The translations under genes and the position numbers were made by a program. Below the pieces are notes generated by a model. It did not search any database. It was not told the origin of the DNA and worked only from the letters and a program-made list of their open reading frames with translations. Shown one piece after another: positions 7,948-14,214 of a DNA stretch of 26,975 nucleotides. This DNA is from a virus, in IMG/VR virus record IMGVR_UViG_3300009296_000163, positions 1 through 26,975 of that record. One strand, 5' to 3'. Position 1 is the first letter of the stretch. Every line of letters starts with the position of its first letter.

Positions 7948-10025
7948 TTTTCCTCCAGTACTGTAATCCACGTGCATCTGCAGTTCGGATGCGCGGGTAA
8001 GACGTCTGACGCCTCGTCGATATCTATGATCTTCCCGAGTTTGCCGCCGGGCGCGGACTCGGCCGCGTCCACGCAGGCCGGGCAAGCGTCCGGAGACAAT
8101 AACCACTGCACGCGCTCCACCGAACCCTGTCGCAGCGCGTCCAGATTACCTTCGTTGTATGCGCGGTTGGCCTCGGTGCGGGCGATTATCTCAGCCGCGT
8201 CGGCCCGGCCGAGCTTGCGGACGCCGCCAGCGCGGATTATGTTGCCGTTCGCGTCCAGAACGGGCTTCACATTTATTAAAGCCACCGTGTCCAACTGGCT
8301 GTCCACCCGCGCCATCAGCTGCGGTATGGTTTCATTGGCCGCTATGCCCTCTATGAGCGCCTGCCGCAGGCTGGCTTGTATTGCCAGGGAGACGTGCCCG
8401 GCCAGGGCGGCGGAGCTGGCTTTAATCTTCTCCTGCAGTGCCCGGCTCAAATCGTCAACGTCCTCTATTCCGGCCCGCCGAGTTGATAATTGCAGGCCCT
8501 TGCGCGCCGCTTCAAGCGAGAACCTCTCCACTATCCTGGCTATCTTGTCGCTGTCCACCTGTTCCAGCAGGACCTCAATATCGTCCAGCTGTTTTGCCGC
8601 CTCCGGGATGACAGCCTGCCGGAACGCCAGGCCGCCGCAAACGCTGAATGAAGTCACGAACGGCAGCTTTACGGCTTTCACTTTCGGCAGGATCGCTTCG
8701 CGGTTCAAATGCGGAAGTTTGGCCGCTACGGCGGACTTTATATCGCGGAATAGCCGCGCCAGAGCGTCAGTGAATCTGTTCTCTATGGCGACCACCTCGC
8801 GGGTGGAGTTCACGATGGTCTCCTGCGGGCTCAGTGATTTTTGTATATCCGGCATGCGCGGCGCGACCAGCCTGCGGACCTCCTCGGGTGTGAATACGCC
8901 GTTCTGCAGGTAGATGCCGAATATCTCGGCCTGGTCCTTCTCGTCTATCGCGCGTTTGTTGAATTGGAACGACCAGTCCGTTATGCCGAAGCCCTGCCGG
9001 ACTATGTGCTTATTGAGCTTCTCGGCCACGCGCATCTGGAACGGCAGAATGGTTTCCTCATAAAAGGTCTGGGTCTGGTGGTCACCGGTGCCCGCGCCGA
9101 TATTGCCGGTCTCGATGATGGATACCTTGCTGGGCGGCACGCCGTAGACTGCCAGTATCTCGTTGCGGGTGAATTCCCGGAGCTGCAGGAACTCCATGTC
9201 TTTCTGGTTAACCCCCACCTGTTTGAACTCTATGTCGCCCTCAAGCACGAGGTCCGCGTGCGCGAGTTCGGGATTCTTGGCTCGGACGTTCAGGTAAGCC
9301 CGGTTGCGTTCCACCTGCTCCGGGGTGGCGTCCTTCATGATGAACGCGCCGCGTATCTTCGCGCCGTTCACGAAAAACGCGCGGTTGTAGACCTGCGCGA
9401 ATTTATCGACCGCGATCGGCAGTATAAGCGAAGCCAGCGGGGAAAGGCCGTACAGGGTAGCCCCCTTGGTTCCCAGTTTGAAGTGGATTACTTCACTGGT
9501 CTCGAATGCGACCTTTCCCTCCCGGCTCCGCGAATACCTTGGCGACTGGACGTAGCCCAGTATCGCGCCGTGCTCGTCCGCCCGGACGCTCATAGTGGTC
9601 GCGTCCAGATTCCAGATCTCGCGCGGCTTGCCGTCCGCGCCGTAAACAACCTCCACGAACGCGTTGCCGAACACGTAGACGTCGCGTGTTATGTCGTCCA
9701 GTATCTCTAGGAGCGTGTCGTTCGGGTTGCAGTTAGAGAAGAAGTCCTGTAAAGTCTCGGCGCTCTTCGGGTCCGCGCCCGGCTTGGCCGGTGTCAGCGT
9801 GTAGCCGCGTGCTGTGACCGCCTTGCAGATGACGCCGACCACCGCGCGCACCCAGGAGGTCTGCTCATACATCCGGTTGAATATTTCGAAGTCGATGTCC
9901 GGCAGTATTCCCTCTTCCATCGAGACGCCGGGCACGTGCGAGATTATCTGCTTCGCGGCTTTTTCAATTTCAGCCCCGATAATATTCCCGAACAGAATTT
10001 TGACCACCGTTTCACGTAATCTCAT
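7944..10025 (-). CDS. Portal protein fused to MuF-like head morphogenesis domain
   Basis: A 693-aa protein. Residues 1 to about 400 are a phage portal: DVYVFGNAFVEVVYGADGKP, VIHFKLGTKGATLYGLSPLA, FTRNEILAVYGVPPSKVSII and QTFYEETILPFQMRVAEKLN. Residues about 560-693 match the Mu F / SPP1 gp7 minor head family, with IARTEANRAYNEGNLDALRQ and the cysteine-rich end CPACVDAAESAPGG ... HPNCRCTW. The portal forms the dodecameric DNA channel; MuF proteins enter the head and help assembly or carry effectors. In many phages these are two genes, here one chain. The start has GAGGA upstream. The stop overlaps the methyltransferase start by ATGA, implying coupled translation. Confidence 0.9.
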   Translation of the reverse strand: MRLRETVVKILFGNIIGAEIEKAAKQIISHVPGVSMEEGILPDIDFEIFNRMYEQTSWVRAVVGVICKAVTARGYTLTPAKPGADPKSAETLQDFFSNCNPNDTLLEILDDITRDVYVFGNAFVEVVYGADGKPREIWNLDATTMSVRADEHGAILGYVQSPRYSRSREGKVAFETSEVIHFKLGTKGATLYGLSPLASLILPIAVDKFAQVYNRAFFVNGAKIRGAFIMKDATPEQVERNRAYLNVRAKNPELAHADLVLEGDIEFKQVGVNQKDMEFLQLREFTRNEILAVYGVPPSKVSIIETGNIGAGTGDHQTQTFYEETILPFQMRVAEKLNKHIVRQGFGITDWSFQFNKRAIDEKDQAEIFGIYLQNGVFTPEEVRRLVAPRMPDIQKSLSPQETIVNSTREVVAIENRFTDALARLFRDIKSAVAAKLPHLNREAILPKVKAVKLPFVTSFSVCGGLAFRQAVIPEAAKQLDDIEVLLEQVDSDKIARIVERFSLEAARKGLQLSTRRAGIEDVDDLSRALQEKIKASSAALAGHVSLAIQASLRQALIEGIAANETIPQLMARVDSQLDTVALINVKPVLDANGNIIRAGGVRKLGRADAAEIIARTEANRAYNEGNLDALRQGSVERVQWLLSPDACPACVDAAESAPGGKLGKIIDIDEASDVLPAHPNCRCTWITVLEEK

Positions 10026-10047
10026 TTTGTCCTCGTTCCGTTATTTC

Positions 10048-10053
10048 TATAAT
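10048..10053 (+). promoter_or_regulatory. Consensus -10 box just before the TrmO-like gene
   Basis: A perfect TATAAT ends 9 bases before the ATG at 10063. A transcript would begin about 2-3 bases before the start codon, so the mRNA would be nearly leaderless; no Shine-Dalgarno is visible. The -35 region is poor (TTTTGT at 17-bp spacing). Confidence 0.5.
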
Positions 10054-10062
10054 GTCTTTGTC

Positions 10063-10497
10063 ATGCCCGCCCGCAATTTACAGGCCCGCGCTATAGGCAG
10101 AGTCCGTGGGGACTCTGTTGTAATCCACAAACGCTATGTCAGTGCGCTGGACGGGATAGAGGGCTTTTCCCACATAATCGTCCTTTTCTGGCTTGATAAA
10201 TCCCGCAGCAAGCCGGCCATGAAAATCCACCCCAAGGGCCGCGCGGATATACCGCTCATTGGGACTTTCGCCACGCGTACGCCGCACAGGTTCAATCCCA
10301 TCGGCATGACGGTGGTCCGGCTCATCCGGCGCAACGGTTCCGAGCTTAAAGTCAAAGGGCTTGACGCCTGGCCGGGAACGCCGGTCCTGGACATCAAGCC
10401 GTATACCAGGCGCGAGTCCGTTCGGAAGTTCAATATTCCCGGTTGGGTCCGCAAGCTCGACAGCCTTGAAACCGATCCCTTGCGCAGGTACTCCTAA
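10063..10497 (+). CDS. trmO: TrmO/TsaA-like tRNA methyltransferase, antisense to phage operon
   Basis: A 144-aa protein of the TsaA/VirR/UPF0066 family. E. coli TrmO uses SAM to methylate t6A37 in threonine tRNAs. Family motifs in order are GIEGFSHIIVLFWLDKS (residues 31-47), FATRTPHRFNPIGMTVVRL (about 69-87) and GLDAWPGTPVLDIKPY (about 99-114). It corresponds to the N-terminal catalytic barrel, without the extra C-terminal domain of the longer E. coli protein. It lies on the plus strand between portal and Mom-like genes, ends 14 bases from the convergent Mom-like stop, and has its own -10 box. This looks like a cargo gene (moron) expressed in the prophage. The antisense frame 10078-10515 is a shadow. 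Confidence 0.87.
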   Translation: MPARNLQARAIGRVRGDSVVIHKRYVSALDGIEGFSHIIVLFWLDKSRSKPAMKIHPKGRADIPLIGTFATRTPHRFNPIGMTVVRLIRRNGSELKVKGLDAWPGTPVLDIKPYTRRESVRKFNIPGWVRKLDSLETDPLRRYS

Positions 10498-10511
10498 CAA
10501 TCCGGCGTTTC

Positions 10512-11255
10512 TCATAAAATTCCCCCCGGAAAAAGAAAAGCGGGGTTTCGGAACCGCCCCGAACCCTTGAGATTGGGAATCTCACGGCTCTCTCTTGAGC
10601 CCTCCCCCGCGTCTATCCACCATCTGAGGTCGCCGTTCTTGGGATATGCCGTCCGCCAGTTGAACGACGATTCCCTGAGCAGCGCCTTCCTGAGCTTGTG
10701 TGAGCACAGGAATTTGCAGTACCTGAACTGGTAGCCAGATATCTTCATGAGCCCCATCTTCCGCGTGAATTTATTCTCCCGGGTGCCGTACCGGGTTATC
10801 AGCAGCCTGGGATGCACCACCTCGCCTTCCGCCGTCCGGTAGAACTGGCTCTTGATGAATCCTCCATACAGCCAGCTCGCAGACTGGTACACATAACCCG
10901 GCTTGCCCCTGAGGCCGTCCGCCCAGCTGAACAGAACTTTAACGCCCGGGAAGTCCTCCTGTATCCACTCCGCGCACATTTTAAGGAACCGGCTTTCGGT
11001 ATTGCGCGGCATCTCGTCCAACACGCAGAACCTGTTCAGCTCCAGGTAGTCGTTCACGCCGAGCGACGGGAACAGCCGGCGTATCGTATGCATCGGCCTT
11101 GTGCCGAATCCCCATAGCGCCACCCCAACCAGCTTGTCGCTATTAAACAGGCCGTATGTCGCCTTCGTGATAGGCGGGCAGATGACGGCGTAATGATGGT
11201 CCGCCACGAACTGCCTGCCTGTCGCGTTATCTATCGGCCTGACGCTTAAATCCAT
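10512..11255 (-). CDS. Mom-like DNA modification protein
   Basis: A 247-aa protein starting MDLSVRPIDNATG. The start at 11255 is supported by AGGAG 7 bases upstream. Residues about 30-135 carry the pattern of the phage Mom family, a GNAT-fold group: ITKATYGLFNSDKLVGVALW, YLELNRFCVLDEMPRNTESR and FSWADGLRGKPGYVYQSASW. Mu Mom converts adenine to N6-carbamoylmethyl-adenine and so protects phage DNA from restriction. The C-terminal half (LRKALLRESSFNWRTAYPKN) is basic and could bind DNA. In the sequence as given the frame runs on from the terminase because of the 77-bp duplication, but I infer it is normally a separate gene. Family assignment is by motif likeness. Confidence 0.78.
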   Translation of the reverse strand: MDLSVRPIDNATGRQFVADHHYAVICPPITKATYGLFNSDKLVGVALWGFGTRPMHTIRRLFPSLGVNDYLELNRFCVLDEMPRNTESRFLKMCAEWIQEDFPGVKVLFSWADGLRGKPGYVYQSASWLYGGFIKSQFYRTAEGEVVHPRLLITRYGTRENKFTRKMGLMKISGYQFRYCKFLCSHKLRKALLRESSFNWRTAYPKNGDLRWWIDAGEGSRESREIPNLKGSGRFRNPAFLFPGGIL

Positions 11256-12698
11256 ACCATCGCTCCTATTCATCCAAATCGTCCGAGAACGATATCCTCG
11301 GTTCCATGCGCTGCGCCTGCACGCCCTGCAGCGCCAGCCAGAGCGCGTCCAGCATATCGTCCGAGCTGTGCGGGAAGTGTCCATGCGCTGCGCCTGCACG
11401 CCCTGCAGCGCCAGCCAGAGCGCGTCCAGCATATCGTCCGAGCTGTGCGGGAAGTGCAGCAGCTCTTCCTCCATCTCCGGCATGGTCTCGCGCGGCAGGG
11501 TAATGACGCCGTTTTCGAACAGCGGGGCGAGGCCGCGCAGGCGGGCGTGCTTGTCGCCCTGCGTCATGATGGCCTTTATCGGCAGCATCTTGGTCTCAGG
11601 GTCGGTGCGCAGCGACTCGATGAACGCGCTCTGGTAACCGTTCGACTCTATGCTTATAAGCCTAGGATGCCTGTGCCGGTTCATCCGTTTGACAGTCTTC
11701 AGCTGCTCATTGAACGGGATGCGTCCGCGATACGCCTCTATGATGAAAGCATCCCCGGCCTTGTTGATGCCGATTACGCAGTATGCGAACCGGGAATTGG
11801 ACTCGCGCCGGCCGATAGCGAGGTCAACTCCCGCGAACACGGTCAGGTCGTCCGGCAGCTTGTCATACCGGCCGGATTCCAGCCACGCCAGCTTGAAATC
11901 CGCGCCTTCCTGGCCGGACGGGTCGTTCAGGTACAGGCAGTTATAAGAGGCCGCGCCCAGCTGGGCACGCTGAAGGGCCAGTTTCTCCGCGTTGAATTTC
12001 TCCGGGAACAGGATATGCTTTTTCCCCGCCTCGTCATTCCATTCGGCGGCCAGATTGATGACCTTCCAGTTGCCGTAGCCGGGGTCGTTTTTCAGAAAGC
12101 CCGCGATATCGTCCGTATGCCAGCGGGTCATAACAACCACTATCTGCCCGTCATTATCGAGCCTGGGCAGCAGGTCGCGCTGGAACCAGCGGATAACTTT
12201 CTGCCGCTGGTGCGGCGTCATGGTGTTTCGGTTTGAGCACGGGTCGTCTATGACTATAAGGTTCGGATGCTGGCTGACCACCGTGCCCAGGACCGACGCG
12301 ACCGCGATAGACGGCTCCTTGCGGATCTCCGTGCGCGGTATCTGGACGCGTTCCTCCGTCCAGGTGTCAGCCGTCAGGTCCCAATGGCCGTAGCGGTCGC
12401 GAAACCGCTCGTTCTGCGTCAGGTGGCCTTTGATCTCCCGCATGAAGCCCTTGGCGTTGTCCAATATCTCGTTCACCAGCAGAATCCGCATGTTGTGGTC
12501 TTCGGCCAGCCGGAATAGCGGGTAGGCTATTGTGCAGGCCGTGGTCTTAAGATGCCCCACCGGCGCGAGCAGCAGGATAAACTGCTCCCGCAGCAGGGTG
12601 TCGAACCAGGAAAGGTGCAGCTCGGTCAACTGGCTGTAGCCCAGGACGTCCTTGGCGAAGAAAAACAGCTCTTCCAGCCGCTGCGCGTGGGGCTTCAT
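10512..12698 (-). CDS. terL: Terminase large subunit; frame runs through a duplication into Mom-like gene
   Basis: The frame as given encodes 728 aa; the terminase part is residues 1-439. It is the packaging motor and nuclease. The ATPase has Walker A APVGHLKTT (45-53), Walker B LIVIDDP (147-153) and coupling motif TRWH (191-194). The nuclease has VDLAIG (D292), ISIESNG (E351) and SSDDMLDALW (D421-D425). A 77-bp tandem repeat then shifts the frame: residues 440-480 are out-of-frame and Arg/Trp-rich, and reading continues into the Mom-like protein. With one copy removed the terminase would end EPRISFSDDLDE-stop at 11266, giving a normal 451 aa. The start at 12698 has AGGA upstream and overlaps the preceding small frame by ATGA. 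Confidence 0.9.
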   Translation of the reverse strand: MKPHAQRLEELFFFAKDVLGYSQLTELHLSWFDTLLREQFILLLAPVGHLKTTACTIAYPLFRLAEDHNMRILLVNEILDNAKGFMREIKGHLTQNERFRDRYGHWDLTADTWTEERVQIPRTEIRKEPSIAVASVLGTVVSQHPNLIVIDDPCSNRNTMTPHQRQKVIRWFQRDLLPRLDNDGQIVVVMTRWHTDDIAGFLKNDPGYGNWKVINLAAEWNDEAGKKHILFPEKFNAEKLALQRAQLGAASYNCLYLNDPSGQEGADFKLAWLESGRYDKLPDDLTVFAGVDLAIGRRESNSRFAYCVIGINKAGDAFIIEAYRGRIPFNEQLKTVKRMNRHRHPRLISIESNGYQSAFIESLRTDPETKMLPIKAIMTQGDKHARLRGLAPLFENGVITLPRETMPEMEEELLHFPHSSDDMLDALWLALQGVQAQRMDTSRTARTICWTRSGWRCRACRRSAWNRGYRSRTIWMNRSDGMDLSVRPIDNATGRQFVADHHYAVICPPITKATYGLFNSDKLVGVALWGFGTRPMHTIRRLFPSLGVNDYLELNRFCVLDEMPRNTESRFLKMCAEWIQEDFPGVKVLFSWADGLRGKPGYVYQSASWLYGGFIKSQFYRTAEGEVVHPRLLITRYGTRENKFTRKMGLMKISGYQFRYCKFLCSHKLRKALLRESSFNWRTAYPKNGDLRWWIDAGEGSRESREIPNLKGSGRFRNPAFLFPGGIL
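11303..11456. repeat. Perfect 77-bp tandem duplication in terminase C-terminus
   Basis: Bases 11303-11379 and 11380-11456 are identical at all 77 positions, and identity stops exactly at both ends. The length is not a multiple of three, so it frameshifts the terminase. The copy read second (11303-11379) is translated out of frame. Either a recent slippage or recombination event or an unresolved assembly overlap explains it. Confidence 0.97.
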
Positions 12699-12961
12699 AG
12701 GGCTTCCTGTTCCGTACGAAAAAAATAGGGCTTTGTGCGAAGAACGGGCGAGGCGATTTTCCGACGGGTGTTTCGTACAAGTAAAAATAGCCTGAACCGC
12801 TTTTCAGCGTGCGAAATAAAAGCGTAGGGGGAGCATGCGCGCTTTGGGCCGGTATTTTTACGCAAATTTTCCGGGGCCGTCCGGAGCGCGGCTCTCCGTC
12901 GGGGAAACACTGAACATAATGGCGCATTATGTGCAGTGAATCGCGTGTTACTTGGGGTCAT
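12695..12961 (-). CDS. Doubtful small basic protein between terminase subunits
   Basis: An 88-aa frame (MTPSNTRFTAHNAPLCSVFP...). In favour: AAAGGAG lies 7 bases before its ATG, it overlaps the end of the upstream HTH gene, and its stop overlaps the terminase start by ATGA. Against: the protein has no Asp and very many Arg, no recognisable motif, third-codon-position GC that looks lower than in neighbours, and it contains a large inverted repeat. If it is not a gene, 12699-12947 is a 249-base non-coding stretch holding the dyad, a possible terminase recognition region. Confidence 0.35.
   Translation of the reverse strand: MTPSNTRFTAHNAPLCSVFPRRRAALRTAPENLRKNTGPKRACSPYAFISHAEKRFRLFLLVRNTRRKIASPVLRTKPYFFRTEQEAL
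12908..12938. promoter_or_regulatory. 31-bp near-perfect inverted repeat between terminase genes
   Basis: The left arm CACTGAACATAATG and right arm CATTATGTGCAGTG are 14 bases each, complementary except for one position, with a 3-base spacer GCG. No T-run follows, so it is not a typical terminator. The location just after the small-terminase-like gene fits a protein-binding site such as a packaging (cos/pac) or operator site. An imperfect pair of GTACGAAAAAAATAG-like stretches (12715-12730 and 12774-12789) lies nearby. Confidence 0.55.
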
Positions 12962-13496
12962 TCCCTATCTCCTTTCGTGATTCGCCCGCGCCCTCCGGCT
13001 TACCGGGCGCTTCCGCTTCGCATTGTGCGACGGGCCGTTCCTCCTGCCTGACTTCCGACACCTGTGTAACCTGCTTGCGTAAATACTCCGCGACCGTGAT
13101 TTTCACCTTCTCGGACGACTCTTGAATATTCTGCGGCACTTGGTTCTTGCCGGTAAGCGCGCCGAACTGTCCTTGCCGGTCGAACAGTTCGCCCATGAGC
13201 ATAGTGAGCTCCTTCACCGTCGCTTCCGGCAACTTGCGCTTGATTTCCTTGAGCGCGGCGAATATTATGTCCCAGGCTTCACGCATCAGCCGGCCTTTCA
13301 GCCTGGCGGCCACAGGGTCATCACTTAGCGAGCTTTCAGCGATGAACTTGCTGGCGTTGTCGAGCCAGTATTTTACCGTGCTCTTCTTCACGCCCAGATC
13401 CCGCGCTATCTGGCTAAGCCTCGCGCCGCCCTCGAACATGATTATGGCGGTCTGCCTTAACTTATTGGTGTGTTTCTGTGGCCCTTTTCTGTTCAT
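12948..13496 (-). CDS. Small terminase-like DNA-binding protein (HTH)
   Basis: A 182-aa protein. The start at 13496 (MNRKGPQKHTNK) is chosen because it overlaps the upstream stop by ATGA; an upstream in-frame extension lies inside the preceding gene. Residues about 24-48 form a clear helix-turn-helix, ARLSQIARDLGVKKSTVKYW. The middle is helical, with LMREAWDIIFAALKEIKRKL and EATVKELTMLMGELFDR, as in phage small terminases that recognise viral DNA and load the large subunit. The C-terminal 50 residues are charged and probably disordered. Position directly before the large terminase supports the call; a plain regulator is the alternative. Confidence 0.75.
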   Translation of the reverse strand: MNRKGPQKHTNKLRQTAIIMFEGGARLSQIARDLGVKKSTVKYWLDNASKFIAESSLSDDPVAARLKGRLMREAWDIIFAALKEIKRKLPEATVKELTMLMGELFDRQGQFGALTGKNQVPQNIQESSEKVKITVAEYLRKQVTQVSEVRQEERPVAQCEAEAPGKPEGAGESRKEIGNDPK

Positions 13497-13672
13497 TCCG
13501 CGTCTTCCCATCCCGACTTCATCTTCTTGCGGAACCTGCGCTGATACGCGCACAGGTCTTTCATCCGCTTGAGCCTATGGCAGCGCTCGTGATACCTCTG
13601 GTTCGCGTAAAGCGGCTGAAACCCTTTGCCGCAAACCTTGCATTTTCTGTGTCTGAAAATCCGCTTATGCAT
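13493..13672 (-). CDS. Small Cys/His protein, possible zinc binder
   Basis: A 59-aa, very basic protein if started at 13672 (MHKRIFRHRKCKVCGKGFQP), where GAAGG lies about 10 bases upstream. An earlier in-frame ATG at 13705 (MDSGVFEGQN...) would give 70 aa but has no ribosome site and falls in the 38-bp boundary repeat. CKVCGKGF ... RYHERCHR gives a Cys-x2-Cys pair and a His/Cys pair about 15 residues on, like a small zinc finger. It overlaps the small terminase start by ATGA, so the two are probably translated together. Function unknown; nucleic-acid binding is a guess. Confidence 0.7.
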   Translation of the reverse strand: MHKRIFRHRKCKVCGKGFQPLYANQRYHERCHRLKRMKDLCAYQRRFRKKMKSGWEDAE

Positions 13673-13698
13673 AATATTCTGGCCTTCAAAAACGCCGC

Positions 13699-13736
13699 TG
13701 TCCATTAACAGTTCAAACTGATTACTTCTCGTCGGA
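13699..13736. repeat. 38-bp gene-boundary repeat, copy 2
   Basis: Matches 5516-5553 at 36 of 38 positions. On the minus strand it covers the last codons of the nuclease gene (Ser-Asp-Glu-Lys-stop), the palindrome CAGTTTGAACTG, and the ATGGACA that can open the next frame. The two flanking gene pairs are unrelated. Confidence 0.9.
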
Positions 13737-14075
13737 TTTCGTGTCGATTACACAGCTCGCGCCGTCCGCTTTGTGAATCCGGTAGACTCCGGCTCTTAAA
13801 TGTTCCCAGACCTCTGCCTGCGGCCAGACCGCGAATGTCTTCCTGCGGCGCACCGCTACCGCGCCGGAGGTCACCTGGATAAACCGCACTTCACCGGGCT
13901 GCCGTATGGCGACGATATCGAACGCGCCGAACAGATCCCGCGCGCAGAATACTACGCCTCGGCCCGGCAGCCAGCCGGGTTTGCCGAACGTGCGCTCCAC
14001 CAGATAGCCCTGGCTTTTGAGGTAATCCGCGACCTTCTTTTCGTGAACATTTCCCTTGGCCCTGTTATTCATCAT
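13722..14075 (-). CDS. PD-(D/E)XK-like nuclease, Hjc-type
   Basis: A 117-aa protein started at 14075 (MMNNRAKGNVHEKKVADYL), preceded by GGGAGGA; the open frame extends further 5' through a hairpin region. It resembles small resolvase-like nucleases: GNVHEKKVADYLKSQGY (helix 1 with Glu12), DLFGAFDIVAIR (Asp53) and VRFIQVTSG as the third strand. The usual E-x-K is Q-V-T here, a variation seen in some members of the fold. It could cut Holliday junctions or branched DNA for packaging or recombination. Context (between replication protein and terminase) agrees. Fold assignment is likely; activity is less sure because of the changed motif. Confidence 0.68.
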   Translation of the reverse strand: MMNNRAKGNVHEKKVADYLKSQGYLVERTFGKPGWLPGRGVVFCARDLFGAFDIVAIRQPGEVRFIQVTSGAVAVRRRKTFAVWPQAEVWEHLRAGVYRIHKADGASCVIDTKSDEK

Positions 14076-14115
14076 TCCTCCCATGCGGACACAGCGGACG
14101 TAGTCTCTGTATATC

Positions 14116-14151
14116 CCCGTCACGCGTGCGCGCGCGCACACGCGTAACGGG
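14116..14151. repeat. Long self-complementary hairpin near the replication gene
   Basis: These 36 bases are self-complementary except for two positions that form G-U pairs in the minus-strand RNA: arms CCCGTTACGCGTGTGC and GCGCACGCGTGACGGG around GCGC. GGTTAACC adjoins it, and GCGGACG (14094-14100) and CGTCCGC (14174-14180) form an outer inverted pair. No T-run follows. It lies in the gap between the primase-helicase stop (14215) and the nuclease start. An mRNA-stabilising structure, protein-binding site or origin-related element are options. Confidence 0.6.
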
Positions 14152-14214
14152 TTAACCGGAAGCTGCGCCCGCAACGTCCGCACTGTTCAAAAAGCTCTGA
14201 AAAAACAAGCGTTT

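Noticed and set aside
8841-9710. 289-aa plus-strand frame in the portal gene
   Set aside because: It lies fully opposite the well-supported portal domain and has no recognisable motif.
10078-10515. 145-aa minus-strand frame opposite the TrmO-like gene
   Set aside because: The plus strand has clear TsaA-family motifs, and the minus frame has none and no good ribosome site. It is an antisense shadow.
10525-10560. Possible bidirectional terminator between Mom-like and TrmO-like genes
   Set aside because: A CCCCG/CGGGG stem of about 5 bp with a 12-base loop and no clean T-run in either direction, so too weak to call.
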